Notes: generated from the sequence alone by a model not told the origin. A stretch of 64,000 nucleotides of DNA from Verrucomicrobiota bacterium (GCA_017309115.1 JAFLEF010000029.1:28070-92069), one strand, 5' to 3'. Shown: positions 41,551 through 50,836, counted from the first letter of the stretch. Made by a program: numbers and translations.

Positions 41551-43074
41551 ATGGCGTTCGAGTCGTTTGGAGATTGGGTTCAACATCTGGAGCAGGCGGG
41601 CGAGTTGCGCCGGATCTCCCAACCCGTCGCCACGGAACTGGAGATCACCGAGATTGCCGATCGGGAAATGAAACGCCCCGGCGGCGGTCAGGCGCTGCTG
41701 TTCGAGAAGCCCACCATTCGGGGCGTGGTGTCCCCCTTTCCCGTTGCCATCAACACCCTGGGTTCCTGGAAACGCATGGCCATGAGCATGGGCGGCGAAA
41801 CCGTGGACGCCGTGGCCAAGGAACTGGGAACGCTCATGAAGGCCAAACCGCCCAGCAGCTTCCGGGAAGCGATCAAGCTGCTCGGAACCGCGCTGGAACT
41901 GCGTCACGCCCGACCCACCGTGGTCCGCACCGGCCCCTGCAAGGACGTCATCCACCGTTACGATGCCCCCGCCAGTCGACGCGAACCGTGGCCCGACGCC
42001 CCGGATTGGCGGAAGGGAACCGATCCGTTTCCGCCCACGTTAGCGAACCTGCCCATCCTGAAATGCTGGCCGCTCGATGGCGGTCGCTTCGTCACCCTGC
42101 CGTGCGTAGTCACCCAGGATCCCGACACCGGCGACCGCAATCTGGGCATGTACCGGATTCAAGTGTACGACGATCGCTCCACCGGCGTTCACTGGCAGTT
42201 GCAGAAGGTCGCCGCCCGCCATGGCCGGCGTTACTACGAGACCGGACGGCGCATGCCCGTGGCCATCTTCCTGGGCGGTGATCCCATGTTCCCGTTCGCC
42301 GCCACCGCCCCGCTGCCCGATGGACTCGACGAGTTTCTGCTCGCCGGATACCTGCGGCGGAAGTCGATCGAACTGGTGAAGTGCGAAACCAACGATCTTC
42401 AGGTTCCGGCCAACGCCGACTTCGTCATCGAAGGCTACGTGGATCCCACCGAGCCGCTGCGAATGGAAGGGCCCTTCGGCGACCACACCGGTTACTACAC
42501 CTTGCCGGAGCCGTATCCGGTCTTTCACGTCACCGCCGTGACGCATCGGCAAGATGCCGTGTACCCGGCCACCATCGTGGGTATTCCGCCGATGGAGGAT
42601 TTCTACATCGGCGCGGCCTCGGTGAAACTGTTCCTCCCGATCTTCCAGATGAACTTCCCGGAGATCGTGGACATTTCACTGCCGGCGGAAGGCACGTTCC
42701 ACAACCTCGTCGTGGTCAGCATTCGCAAGACCTATCCCATGCAGGCCTTCAAGATCATGCACGGCCTGTGGGGCATGGGTCAGATGATGTTCACAAAGTA
42801 CATCATCGTCGTGGATGCCGACGTGAACGTGCACAACACGAGCGAAGTCTTGTTCCACCTGTTCGCCGACACCGATCCCCAACGCGACAGCTTGCTCACC
42901 AAGGGGCCGGCGGACGTCCTGGATCATGCCACGCCGGAAATCGCCATCGGCAGCAAGATGGGTTTCGATGCGACGCGGAAACTTCCCGGTGAAGGTTTCA
43001 AACGCTCCTGGCCGCCGCTGATCAAAATGGACCCGGCGATCAAGGCGAAGGTGAGTCAGCTGTTCCCGGGTTGA
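41551..43074 (+). CDS. UbiD-family decarboxylase
   Basis: 507 residues from the ATG at 41551; the longer frame upstream has no conserved sequence. UbiD enzymes decarboxylate aromatic or unsaturated acids using prenylated FMN, for example in ubiquinone or menaquinone synthesis. The family blocks are clear: MAFESFGDWVQHLEQAGEL at the start, DIGEIAD-like EITEIADREMKRPGGG, GMYRIQVYDDRSTGVHWQLQ cut here to its core, then FGDHTGYYTLPEPYPVF and PATIVGIPPMEDFYIG. UbiX is not adjacent, so substrate and pathway are open. The 3' end overlaps the convergent next gene by 35 bases. Confidence 0.9.
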   Translation: MAFESFGDWVQHLEQAGELRRISQPVATELEITEIADREMKRPGGGQALLFEKPTIRGVVSPFPVAINTLGSWKRMAMSMGGETVDAVAKELGTLMKAKPPSSFREAIKLLGTALELRHARPTVVRTGPCKDVIHRYDAPASRREPWPDAPDWRKGTDPFPPTLANLPILKCWPLDGGRFVTLPCVVTQDPDTGDRNLGMYRIQVYDDRSTGVHWQLQKVAARHGRRYYETGRRMPVAIFLGGDPMFPFAATAPLPDGLDEFLLAGYLRRKSIELVKCETNDLQVPANADFVIEGYVDPTEPLRMEGPFGDHTGYYTLPEPYPVFHVTAVTHRQDAVYPATIVGIPPMEDFYIGAASVKLFLPIFQMNFPEIVDISLPAEGTFHNLVVVSIRKTYPMQAFKIMHGLWGMGQMMFTKYIIVVDADVNVHNTSEVLFHLFADTDPQRDSLLTKGPADVLDHATPEIAIGSKMGFDATRKLPGEGFKRSWPPLIKMDPAIKAKVSQLFPG

Positions 43075-44911
43075 CCACAAACTCCACGAAGCGGCTCTCT
43101 CCGGGAGGAATCTCCAGATCGAGCGCCGCGCCCGAGGCGAACTTCTGTTTCGTCTCCCATTCCCGGGCCTGTTTCCAGGCGAAGCGCGGCGTCAGTTTCA
43201 CGCGCGCCACCACGCTGGGATACACAACCGCAGCGCTTCGTCCCTCCTTCACCACGCCGTCGTTGTTGATCAATTCGATCACCCAGCCCGCCGCGTTCCG
43301 GTTGATCTGGTACTGCACTGGATCCCCCGTCACGCCGACGGGCAGGAGCTCTTCCGCCAGCTTCCGCAGCCGCTCGGCGGAGATGGCTGCGGGCCGTTTC
43401 GTGTCGGGATTGGTCCAGAGTTCCAGCACCTCCACCGTTCCAGCCGCCTTGAGCTTGGCCAACGCGTCGGAACCCAAACGCTCCACGTGACGCGGGTGTA
43501 GCAGCAGCCGACTCCCTCCGCGCAACGCGGTGGCGAGTTCGTGCAGCCAGAACTTCGAGAACTCGATGTCTCCGGCGAGTAGGATCACGGGATACCGTCT
43601 CAGGGTAGACCCGGGCGCTGTGGTCAGCATCACATCGCACAGTTCGCCCTGCGGCGTTGGATGCAGATAGCCGGCCTCGGGATTGCGCGGATTTCCCGGC
43701 ACCGGCAACCGGGTGGGATGGAAGTACAGCTGACGTTCGAACAGGTCGAAGATCTCCTGATCGCCCGGTGTCCGCGGTAGCACGCCCCAGGTGCGTTCGT
43801 GGTACGCGGCATATCCAGCAAGATGATCCAACACCACCACCAGCGGCGTGTACGGAGTGCCCCGATCATGGTCGCGCATGAACTGAAACACCTTCGCCGC
43901 AGCTTCGCCGTGGGACGTGAGCGTCCACGGCGCCCGGGATTCCTCGAAGAAAATCGCACTGCTGTTCTCGGGGGTGACCATGGCGGTTCCGGCAAACCAC
44001 GCGTGGCGCCACAGTCGGCGGTACAGACTGAGCGAATGTCCGGCGTCCAATCCTGTGGCGGTGGGACCGTTGGTGTTAAGCGGACCCCGGGTGGTGACGG
44101 CGTTGCCGAACCACGGACTCACCTGAACTGACCAGGGCAGATTCCACTGCCGCGCCGCTCCCCGGGCGAAGGCGAATTTCGACTGCGTGAAGCCAATGTT
44201 CTCACCGACTTCCAGCCCCACCACACTCGCGCCCCATTCCGCGGCATACGCCTCGTAGTGGGAATGGCCGGTCACACTGATCAGGCGTCCGCCCTTCGTC
44301 TGACGATGCCAGAGAAAGTACTCCCGCAATTGGTCGTAGCACTCGCGCCGAGTGGTCGGCAGCGGATCGTAGCCACGATTCTCCGGCGGTCGGTAGAAGT
44401 CCGCAATCTGGGCGTCGTAGTCGGCTCCCAGCACCGCCTTCCACCAGCCGTTGTCGGAAGTCAACCGATGGAAGTGATAGCCCCATTCCCCGAGTTGAAT
44501 CGCGGTGAACACCCCGGCCTGATCCATCACCCGCAGGGCTTCTTCATCGGCGGTACTCAGAACGCTGGTACTGCCCTTCACCTGCATTCGGCCTCCATCG
44601 GGCGGATAACACACGACCGGCCAGCCCACGGTGGCGAGGTACTCCAGTAGCGGACGCGAGGCCGCCACAGCTGCCGGTCCGGGATCGAAGCCATTGCCCA
44701 GACCGCGTTCCCTCATCACCGCCACGACTTCCTTCAGTTGCGCGACGTTGTCCGGACAGCCGTACAGCGTGAAGGCGAACTCCCGCTGACCCGGAAGCAG
44801 TCGCGGGGGCGTCAGATCCGCCCGAAACCGGCTGGGTTCGGCGGCCATTCCGGCAGTCCCCACCAGCCCCAGCCACCCCAGCAAAATCCATCCGGCAGGC
44901 TTCAGCCTCAT
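43040..44911 (-). CDS. Secreted glycoside-hydrolase-like protein, unknown specificity
   Basis: 623 residues from the ATG at 44911, with a signal peptide ending near AGMAAEP. The middle looks like a TIM barrel (FAFTLYGCPDNVAQLKEV, VISVTGHSHYEAYAAEWG-like, VVGLEVGENIGFTQSKFAFA). A C-terminal beta domain follows (VIELINNDGVVKEG). Several acidic residues at strand ends could be catalytic, but no GH family can be assigned by eye. The neighbouring sulfatase (63 bases upstream on the same strand) suggests a joint role in breaking down a sulfated glycan; this is inference. Its 3' end overlaps the UbiD gene. Confidence 0.6.
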   Translation of the reverse strand: MRLKPAGWILLGWLGLVGTAGMAAEPSRFRADLTPPRLLPGQREFAFTLYGCPDNVAQLKEVVAVMRERGLGNGFDPGPAAVAASRPLLEYLATVGWPVVCYPPDGGRMQVKGSTSVLSTADEEALRVMDQAGVFTAIQLGEWGYHFHRLTSDNGWWKAVLGADYDAQIADFYRPPENRGYDPLPTTRRECYDQLREYFLWHRQTKGGRLISVTGHSHYEAYAAEWGASVVGLEVGENIGFTQSKFAFARGAARQWNLPWSVQVSPWFGNAVTTRGPLNTNGPTATGLDAGHSLSLYRRLWRHAWFAGTAMVTPENSSAIFFEESRAPWTLTSHGEAAAKVFQFMRDHDRGTPYTPLVVVLDHLAGYAAYHERTWGVLPRTPGDQEIFDLFERQLYFHPTRLPVPGNPRNPEAGYLHPTPQGELCDVMLTTAPGSTLRRYPVILLAGDIEFSKFWLHELATALRGGSRLLLHPRHVERLGSDALAKLKAAGTVEVLELWTNPDTKRPAAISAERLRKLAEELLPVGVTGDPVQYQINRNAAGWVIELINNDGVVKEGRSAAVVYPSVVARVKLTPRFAWKQAREWETKQKFASGAALDLEIPPGESRFVEFVVNPGTADSPSP

Positions 44912-44974
44912 GTTCCACGGTGTTGCCGGAGCGTCTCCAGTGATTCAAGACATTCCCCGAAAATCGCGCCCGAC

Positions 44975-46387
44975 TCACGGCTCAGCTCGCCCTGGCGCGC
45001 GGTTTGCCCGGCCCTCACGTTGGGTGAGCGAATCCCCGAGCTCCACCCGGGCCGCTTCCACTTCAGCCAGCAGCTGCTTCAGAATCGCCGGTTGATCCAA
45101 CGCCCGATTGCGAGTCTCTCCGGGATCCGCCTCCAGGTCGTAGAGCGCGAGTTCAGTCTTCACCTGGGAGTATCCCGAAGGAAGTCCGTCGCGCCCGCCC
45201 CCGCGTCCTTCGAGAACGGCGGCGGTGTGGGGCAGAATCACTTTCCACTTCCCGCTGCGAACTGCCTGCAGTTGATTCTGTCCGTAGTAAAACCAGTACG
45301 TCCGCTTCGGCGCCGGGCCCTTTCCGGAAATCACGTTCCACGCATCCCGACCATCGAGCGGCAAGGGCGGCAAGGGCGCGCCTACTTGCCCAGCCACGGT
45401 GGGCAGAAGGTCAATGGTCATCAACGGATCGTCGCACACCCGGCCTGCGGGAATGTGTCCCGGCCAGCGCATCACACAGGGCACCCGCACTCCGCCTTCG
45501 TACACCGTTCCCTTGCCTTCTCGGAAGGGACCGGCCGTACCCGCGTGATTGCCATAGCTCAGCCAGGGACCGTTGTCCGAGGTCACCACGACCCAGGTGT
45601 TGTCCTCGAGGTTGTTTTTCTTAAGCGCCTCCAAAATCGAGCCCACCGAAGCGTCGAGTTCCTCAATGACGTCGCCGTAGGTCCCACCCACGGATCGTCC
45701 CTGGAAGCCCGGACTGACATGCAACGGCACATGCGGCATCGAATGCGCCACGTAGAGAAAGAACGGCTGGTCCCGGTGGCGCTGAATGAAGTCCACCGCC
45801 CGGGCGGTGTAACGCCCGGTAAGTTCGCGCTGATCCGGCATTACCTCGACCACTTGATCCCCCTCGATGAGGGGCAGCGGCGGATAGCTGCCGGCCTTGG
45901 CCGTCGGATGGTTCGGCCACATGTCATTGGAATACGGCAGACCGAAATACTCATCGAATCCGTGGCGCAGTGGCAGCAGTTCCGGCGGCCGACCCAAATG
46001 CCATTTGCCAACCATGGAGGTGGCATAGCCCTGATTCTTCAACAACCGGGCGAGTGTCACTTCATTGGTGCTGAGACCGACCTTGGCGGCAGGTCCCAAC
46101 GCGCCGTGAATCCCGACGCGATTGGCGTAACAACCGGTGAGCAGCGCGGCCCGCGAGGCCGAGCAAACGGGTTGCGCCACGTAGAAGCTGGTGAAGCGGG
46201 TGCCTTCCGCGGCCAACCGGTCCAGGTTCGGCGTGCGGATGGTCCGGGATCCGTACGCGCCCAGGTCACCCCAGCCGAGGTCGTCGAAGAACACCACGAC
46301 CAGATTCGGTCGCGGCCCGGGTGAGGCAGCCTTCACGCCGTTCAGTTCGACCAGCAAACCCAGCAGCAGGGGCAATAAACGCTTCAT
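44975..46387 (-). CDS. Secreted FGly-type sulfatase
   Basis: 470 residues from the ATG at 46387, chosen because it opens a signal peptide (KRLLPLLLGLLVELNGVKA). The sulfatase core starts PNLVVVFFDDLGWGDLG, with the calcium-binding Asp pair. The formylglycine motif is CSASRAALLTG (C-x-A-x-R). GKWHLGRPPE and TWVVVTSDNGPW follow in the expected order. This is a standard-length polysaccharide or aryl sulfatase, unlike the 835-residue one at 16048-18555. The next gene downstream is a GH-like secreted protein, so the pair may form a small glycan-degradation operon. A maturation enzyme is not in the window. Confidence 0.92.
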   Translation of the reverse strand: MKRLLPLLLGLLVELNGVKAASPGPRPNLVVVFFDDLGWGDLGAYGSRTIRTPNLDRLAAEGTRFTSFYVAQPVCSASRAALLTGCYANRVGIHGALGPAAKVGLSTNEVTLARLLKNQGYATSMVGKWHLGRPPELLPLRHGFDEYFGLPYSNDMWPNHPTAKAGSYPPLPLIEGDQVVEVMPDQRELTGRYTARAVDFIQRHRDQPFFLYVAHSMPHVPLHVSPGFQGRSVGGTYGDVIEELDASVGSILEALKKNNLEDNTWVVVTSDNGPWLSYGNHAGTAGPFREGKGTVYEGGVRVPCVMRWPGHIPAGRVCDDPLMTIDLLPTVAGQVGAPLPPLPLDGRDAWNVISGKGPAPKRTYWFYYGQNQLQAVRSGKWKVILPHTAAVLEGRGGGRDGLPSGYSQVKTELALYDLEADPGETRNRALDQPAILKQLLAEVEAARVELGDSLTQREGRANRAPGRAEP

Positions 46388-46450
46388 GCGATTCCCAACC
46401 AAGCCGCAAATGAGCGGACCCGGCAAGGCCCTGGAACTGGCGCGCCCAAC

Positions 46451-46477
46451 AAAAAGGCGGAGGCCAAAGCCTCCGCC
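46451..46477 (-). terminator. Rho-independent terminator after the aldolase gene
   Basis: On the minus strand GGCGGAGGC and GCCTCCGCC form a perfect nine-pair stem with a four-base loop, followed by TTTTTGTT. It lies 28 bases after the aldolase stop codon and separates it from the sulfatase gene downstream. Confidence 0.92.
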
Positions 46478-46505
46478 TGTTCTGCGAACGAACTGAAGAG
46501 AACGC

Positions 46506-47471
46506 TCAGTCAAACGCGTGGCCGGCGCAGCAGAGGACGTTGCGCAGCTTGTGGCGGACGAGTTCCTTCACCGCCTTGCGAGCCGGTCCGAGGTACTTGC
46601 GCGGATCGAATTCCTTCGGCTTCGAAACCAGCACTTCGCGGATCGCCGCGGTCATGGCCAAACGGAGGTCGGTATCGATGTTCACCTTGGTGCAGCCCGT
46701 GCGGCGGGCGATTTCGATATCGGATTCCGGCACGCCCGCGGTCTCTTCGCCGAGGTCGCCGCCGAACTTGTTGATCTTCTGGGCCAGTTCCTTGGGCACC
46801 GAGGAGGCACCGTGCAACACCAGCGGATAGTCGCCCATGCCGGCATCCATCAGGGCCTTCTTGATCGCCTTGAGGCGCTCGAGATCGAGGTGCTGCTCGC
46901 CCTTGAACTTGTAGGCGCCATGGCTGTTGCCGATGGCCACCGCGAGGGAATCCACACCGGACTGCTTCACGAACTGCACGGCTTCGTCGGGATGCGTATA
47001 AGCACCGCCCTTGGAGTAGCTGCCGCCTTCCTCGCCGTCGTCGTGCTGCGCCCCGACCAGCATGCCGAGTTCGCCTTCGACCACGCAGTTATACTTGTGG
47101 GCGTAGTCCACGACCTTCCGGCAAATCTCCACATTCTTCTCAAAGGGATCGTGCGAAGCGTCGATCATGACGCTGGTGAAGCCCTCGTCGATGCACTGCT
47201 TGCACAGCTCGAAGCTGTCGCCGTGGTCCAGGTGAACGGCGATGGGGATCGTGCTGAGACTGACGGCGGCCTCGATCAGTTTCTTGAGGTAGACCGGGTG
47301 AGCGTAGTCGCGGGCGCCCTTGGAAATCTGGAGCATCACCGGGGCCTTTTCCTCTTCGCAGGCCTCAATGATGGCTTGGAGGAGTTCCATGTTGTTCACG
47401 TTAAAGGCGCCGAGGGCGTACTTTCCTTTGAGGGCCTTGGCGAACAGATCCGTGGTGTGTGTCAGTGGCAT
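46506..47471 (-). CDS. fba: Class II fructose-bisphosphate aldolase
   Basis: 321 residues from the ATG at 47471. It catalyses reversible cleavage of fructose 1,6-bisphosphate to dihydroxyacetone phosphate and glyceraldehyde 3-phosphate in glycolysis and gluconeogenesis, using zinc. Family blocks: GAFNVNNMELLQAIIEA, AVHLDHGDSFELCKQCI (zinc His and catalytic Asp), CVVEGELGMLVGAQHDD, VAIGNSHGAYKFKGEQ and LVLHGASSVPKEL (phosphate loop), then VNIDTDLRLAM. The length is normal for class IIB. It has its own terminator, and its promoter must lie in the repeat-rich gap 47472-48140. Confidence 0.95.
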   Translation of the reverse strand: MPLTHTTDLFAKALKGKYALGAFNVNNMELLQAIIEACEEEKAPVMLQISKGARDYAHPVYLKKLIEAAVSLSTIPIAVHLDHGDSFELCKQCIDEGFTSVMIDASHDPFEKNVEICRKVVDYAHKYNCVVEGELGMLVGAQHDDGEEGGSYSKGGAYTHPDEAVQFVKQSGVDSLAVAIGNSHGAYKFKGEQHLDLERLKAIKKALMDAGMGDYPLVLHGASSVPKELAQKINKFGGDLGEETAGVPESDIEIARRTGCTKVNIDTDLRLAMTAAIREVLVSKPKEFDPRKYLGPARKAVKELVRHKLRNVLCCAGHAFD

Positions 47472-47624
47472 AATTCGAAGAAGCGGTTGGAGACAAAACC
47501 CGACCGGGAGTCGGGCAAGCGCGGAAGCTAGGCAGGGTATTCCGCCGTGGAAACAGGTTTTTTGGGGCAAGTTGCCGGTCCACGTGAATCGAACACCTGC
47601 TTCGACGACGCCCCAGGGAGGGTG

Positions 47625-47818
47625 TCTCCCGTGGAGGGCGCGGAGATCGCGGAGGGGGAAGGGGCGAATCTGGAAAAACAAGCAAACAGGAAAAAGACCG
47701 GGAGAAAGCGAGGATCCGGCACAGAGTGCCAGGTAATCTGGGTGGCCGGACGCTCCGCCGCCTGAAGGCGATACTCCGAACGATTCCTACTCCGCGCACT
47801 CCGCGGCCTCCGCGGGAC
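47625..47818. repeat. CTCCGCG-type repeat pair in inverted orientation
   Basis: One copy at 47625-47655 (TCTCCCGTGGAGGGCGCGGA and on) and an inverted relative at 47790-47818 (CTCCGCGCACTCCGCGGCCT and on). A third relative is at 34525-34552. They lie upstream of the aldolase gene. No coding gene is supported in 47472-48140. Confidence 0.45.
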
Positions 47819-48073
47819 ACCTTCCCCTCCCCGTCGCGCTCTCACCCAAGGCCTCACGGCTCAGGCGGCCCAATAGAGTGCCAGGTAATCTGACGGGGGC
47901 GACGGGGAATCGTGATGACGCGTGGAGAACGGAAACGCGTCCCTTGCCGTCGGCGGATACGGCGATGAATGCCCCTCCGATAAATTACCTGGCACTCTAT
48001 TGGGCCGCCTGTGCCAATACATTGCCTGGCACTCTATTGGGCCGTACTCCGTAGATTGCCTGGCATTCTGTGG
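47723..48073. repeat. Cluster of five GAGTGCCAGGTAAT elements in both orientations
   Basis: Plus-orientation copies lie at 47723-47740 and 47866-47889. Inverted copies lie at 47984-48007, 48021-48044 and, more diverged, 48055-48073. The copies at 47866-47889 and 47984-48007 form a perfect 24-base inverted repeat ending in CCAATAGAGTGCCAGGTAAT. The one at 48021 differs at a single base. Together they fill the gap before the Gfo/Idh/MocA gene at 48141. Confidence 0.85.
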
Positions 48074-48140
48074 GATTGCCGGACGGCCGAGGGCTTTCGG
48101 GTGGTTGACCCGGAACGGCCGCGTCGCACACTGAGGCCGC

Positions 48141-49316
48141 ATGCCCCGTCCTCTTCATCACCTTCGCGCCGGCGTGATTGGCACCGGCTTCATTGGTCCA
48201 GTCCACATCGAGGCGCTTAAGCGTCTAGGCGTCCAGGTCACGGCCATTTGCGGTTCCACGCGGTCGGCTCAGGCCACGGCGGAGCGATGGGGAATTCCCG
48301 AGGTGTACGGCGATTACAACTATCACGCGATGCTCCAGTCTTCCAACGTGGACGTGGTGCACATCACGTCGCCGAACAAGGTGCATGTCGAACAATCGCT
48401 AGCCGCCCTCAAGGCCGGTAAACATGTGGTGTGCGAGAAGCCGCTAGGAATGACCGCCAAGGAGACCGCCCGAGTAGTGACGGCGGCGAAACGTCCGTCC
48501 GCGCCGGTGTTTGCCGTGAATTACATGTGCCGATTCTTCCCCGCCGTGCTGCAGATGCGGGCGTTGGTGCAGCGAGGTGAGCTCGGGCAGATCATGCACG
48601 TTCAGGGACATTTTTTTCAGGACTGGCTGCTGCAGGACACCGACTACAATTGGCGCCTGTTGGCCAGTGAAGGCGGCAAGCTCCGGGCCGTGGGAGACAT
48701 TGGAACGCACTGGATTGATACCGTGTCGTTTGTTCTGGGAGCCAAGGCGGAACGGGTCTTTGCGCACCTCGAGACCTTTCACAAAACCCGCTTCCGACCG
48801 AAGGGCGAGGTCCAGACCTTTGCGCAAGCGGATCCGGCCCAAATGGTTCCCTACACAGTGGACACCGAGGATTTCGGCAGTGTGCTACTCAAGTTTGGCC
48901 AGGCGTCCCACGGGTTTGTGAACGGGGTGCACGCCAATGCCTCGATCTCCCAGGTGGCGGCGGGATGGAAATGCAGCCTGTACGTCGGGATCTACGGGAC
49001 CAAGGGCAGCGTTCAGTGGGAGTTCCAGAACCCCAATCACCTGATCGTGGGTCGGCGGGATTCACCCAATCAGATTCTGCAACGGGGCACGGCGGGGTTC
49101 AGCGAAGATGTCGCTGGCTTTACGGACTATCCGGGCGGACATCCCGAAGGATTTCCCGACAGCCACAAGATGCATTATCGAGCGGTGTACGAGCACATCG
49201 CCAGCGGTCGGACAACACCTGTGCTGCACGCCACAGCGGCGGAAGGGCACCACGAGGTGAAGTTGTGCGAGGCGGTCTTGAAGAGCAGCCGCACCCGGCA
49301 GTGGCAAAAGGTGTGA
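48141..49316 (+). CDS. Gfo/Idh/MocA-family oxidoreductase (canonical EKP motif)
   Basis: 391 residues from the ATG at 48141. The Rossmann N-terminus RAGVIGTGFIGPVHIEAL is followed by DVVHITSPNKVHVEQSLAAL and KHVVCEKPLGMTAKETA, with the catalytic Lys present. The C-terminal domain has GHFFQDWLLQDTDYNWRL and RAVGDIGTHWIDTVSFVLG, the His being typical of sugar dehydrogenases in the family. Such enzymes oxidise or epimerise sugars or inositols with NAD(P). The close sequence order ending in HPEGFPDSHKMHYRAVYEHI matches the long family members seen in soil bacteria. Substrate unknown. It is transcribed away from the aldolase gene. Confidence 0.9.
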   Translation: MPRPLHHLRAGVIGTGFIGPVHIEALKRLGVQVTAICGSTRSAQATAERWGIPEVYGDYNYHAMLQSSNVDVVHITSPNKVHVEQSLAALKAGKHVVCEKPLGMTAKETARVVTAAKRPSAPVFAVNYMCRFFPAVLQMRALVQRGELGQIMHVQGHFFQDWLLQDTDYNWRLLASEGGKLRAVGDIGTHWIDTVSFVLGAKAERVFAHLETFHKTRFRPKGEVQTFAQADPAQMVPYTVDTEDFGSVLLKFGQASHGFVNGVHANASISQVAAGWKCSLYVGIYGTKGSVQWEFQNPNHLIVGRRDSPNQILQRGTAGFSEDVAGFTDYPGGHPEGFPDSHKMHYRAVYEHIASGRTTPVLHATAAEGHHEVKLCEAVLKSSRTRQWQKV

Positions 49317-49330
49317 AGGGAGAGGTTTTT

Positions 49331-49484
49331 AACCGCAGATTGAGCGCAGATTAACGCAGATTACTTTTTTGGGGAACGACCGAGGGCCGTTCGGAACCCA
49401 TGCGATCGTGGCCAGTCTGGCTTTCCCCCATTGGATCTACTTCCCCTCCGAAATCTGCGTGAATCTGTGCTTAATCTGCGGTTA
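49331..49484. repeat. Inverted pair of AACCGCAGATT repeats between convergent genes
   Basis: AACCGCAGATTGAGCGCAGA and following bases (49331-49363) and an inverted relative, ending TTAATCTGCGGTT (49451-49484), pair along about 33 bases with a few mismatches. The left copy is followed by six T. It lies between two convergent stops and could serve as a bidirectional transcription stop. Confidence 0.75.
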
Positions 49485-49498
49485 AAACTGCCCTTCAA

Positions 49499-50836
49499 TC
49501 ATTTGCCCGACTCGGCGAGGCAGTAGAGGTGCTCGCGGCCGCGGAGGAACAATTCCTTGCCAACCGCGGCAGGCGAAGCGTCGAAGCCGTCGTCGAGTTT
49601 GTTGGTCGCGAGGACTTCCAGTTTATCCGCGTTCTTAATGACCAGCGTGCCGCCGTCGCGTCCGACTAGATAAACCCGTTCCGAAGCCCCCAGTGGAGAG
49701 GCATACACCCCAGTCAGACCGTTCAACCGTTCTGCCTCGATGCCAGCCTTGCCGGTCGTGGCGTCGAAGATCGAAAGCAGGGCGTTGTTGCCGCCGAAGA
49801 AGTAGAGGTTGTTGCCGTAGAGCAGCGGGGACGGCACGTACGGAGTGCTCTTGTTGTGGCTCCAGACGATTGAATCGGTGCCCGTGAGGTCTCCGGATCC
49901 GCCCAGCTTGATCACCTGGAGGGCGGCTCCGCGGAATCCGCTCATAATGACCACCTTGTCACCGGAGCTCACCGGAGTGGGAATGGCGTTGACCGTCTGG
50001 CCGCCGGCTTCCCAGAGGAGTTTACCGGTGGCGAGGTCATAGCCGCGGGCCTTGTTGGTGCCATTGACCACCACCTGGGGTTGGCCGTTGTGCTCGACGA
50101 TCAGGGGCGTGCTCCAGCCGGTGGGTTCGTCGCGTTTCTGGCGCCAGAGTTCCTTTCCGTCTCGGGTATCGAGCGCGACGATGAAGTCTTCTCCTTCATG
50201 GTCCCACAGCACTACCACTGTGTTGCCATGCAGCGCGGGCGAACTGCCCTCGCCGAAGCTGTTGCGGGTGCGCATATCGCCCAGATCCTTTTCCCAGAGC
50301 AGCTTGCCCTTCAGGTCGTAGGCGTAGAGTCCGAAGGAACCAAAGGAGGCGATCAACACTTTGCCGTCGGTGACCGGTGAGGCCGAGGCGAAACCGTGGT
50401 CCTTGTGATGCCCTTCGTGGGGAACCTGGGTTCGCGGCGTGTGCTGCCAGGCGATCTTGCCGGTGGCGCGATCGTAGGCCAACACCGTGAATTTTTGGGG
50501 TTGGGTCGGTTGCTCGGAACGACCCCGACCGCCGCGACCCGCATCGCCGCCGGCAGGCGACGCTGGTGCAGGGGCCTCGGCGCCGTCCGGAATGGCGGTC
50601 AGAATGAAGACCAAGTCATTCCAGATGACCGGTGTGGACGTGCCGCGGCCAGGAATGGAGACCTTCCACTTCACGTTCTTCGTCTCACTCCATTCCACGG
50701 GTGGATTCGCTTCGGGAGCGACGCCGTTGTAGAGCGGACCACGCCAAGCCGGCCAATTGGCCGTATTGGCGAGGGACATCAGGGAACCGGAACCCAGGGT
50801 GAGTGACAGGGCGAGTAGGGAGGCGAGGGGTTTCAT
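49499..50836 (-). CDS. Exported PQQ-type beta-propeller protein (A)
   Basis: 445 residues from the ATG at 50836, with a signal peptide ending near SLANTAN. The start of the mature part, NWPAWRGPLYNGVAPEANPP, is the standard opening of PVC PQQ-binding-like repeat proteins. Repeats such as VLAYDRATGKIAWQHTP, YAYDLKGKLLWEKDLG, ALDTRDGKELWRQ and RGYDLATGKLLWEAGG mark the blades. A Gly/Arg-rich loop (GGDAGRGGRGRSEQPTQPQ) is inserted after the first blade. The fold is shared by BamB and quinoprotein dehydrogenases, but no catalytic residues for the latter are evident. A second, distinct copy is at 54564-55955. Confidence 0.85.
   Translation of the reverse strand: MKPLASLLALSLTLGSGSLMSLANTANWPAWRGPLYNGVAPEANPPVEWSETKNVKWKVSIPGRGTSTPVIWNDLVFILTAIPDGAEAPAPASPAGGDAGRGGRGRSEQPTQPQKFTVLAYDRATGKIAWQHTPRTQVPHEGHHKDHGFASASPVTDGKVLIASFGSFGLYAYDLKGKLLWEKDLGDMRTRNSFGEGSSPALHGNTVVVLWDHEGEDFIVALDTRDGKELWRQKRDEPTGWSTPLIVEHNGQPQVVVNGTNKARGYDLATGKLLWEAGGQTVNAIPTPVSSGDKVVIMSGFRGAALQVIKLGGSGDLTGTDSIVWSHNKSTPYVPSPLLYGNNLYFFGGNNALLSIFDATTGKAGIEAERLNGLTGVYASPLGASERVYLVGRDGGTLVIKNADKLEVLATNKLDDGFDASPAAVGKELFLRGREHLYCLAESGK

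Noticed and set aside
44738-46324. 528-codon open frame opposite the second sulfatase
   Set aside because: It spans two real genes on the other strand and has no recognisable domain.
47723-48073. Possible CRISPR array
   Set aside because: Repeats occur in both orientations with irregular spacing, unlike CRISPR.
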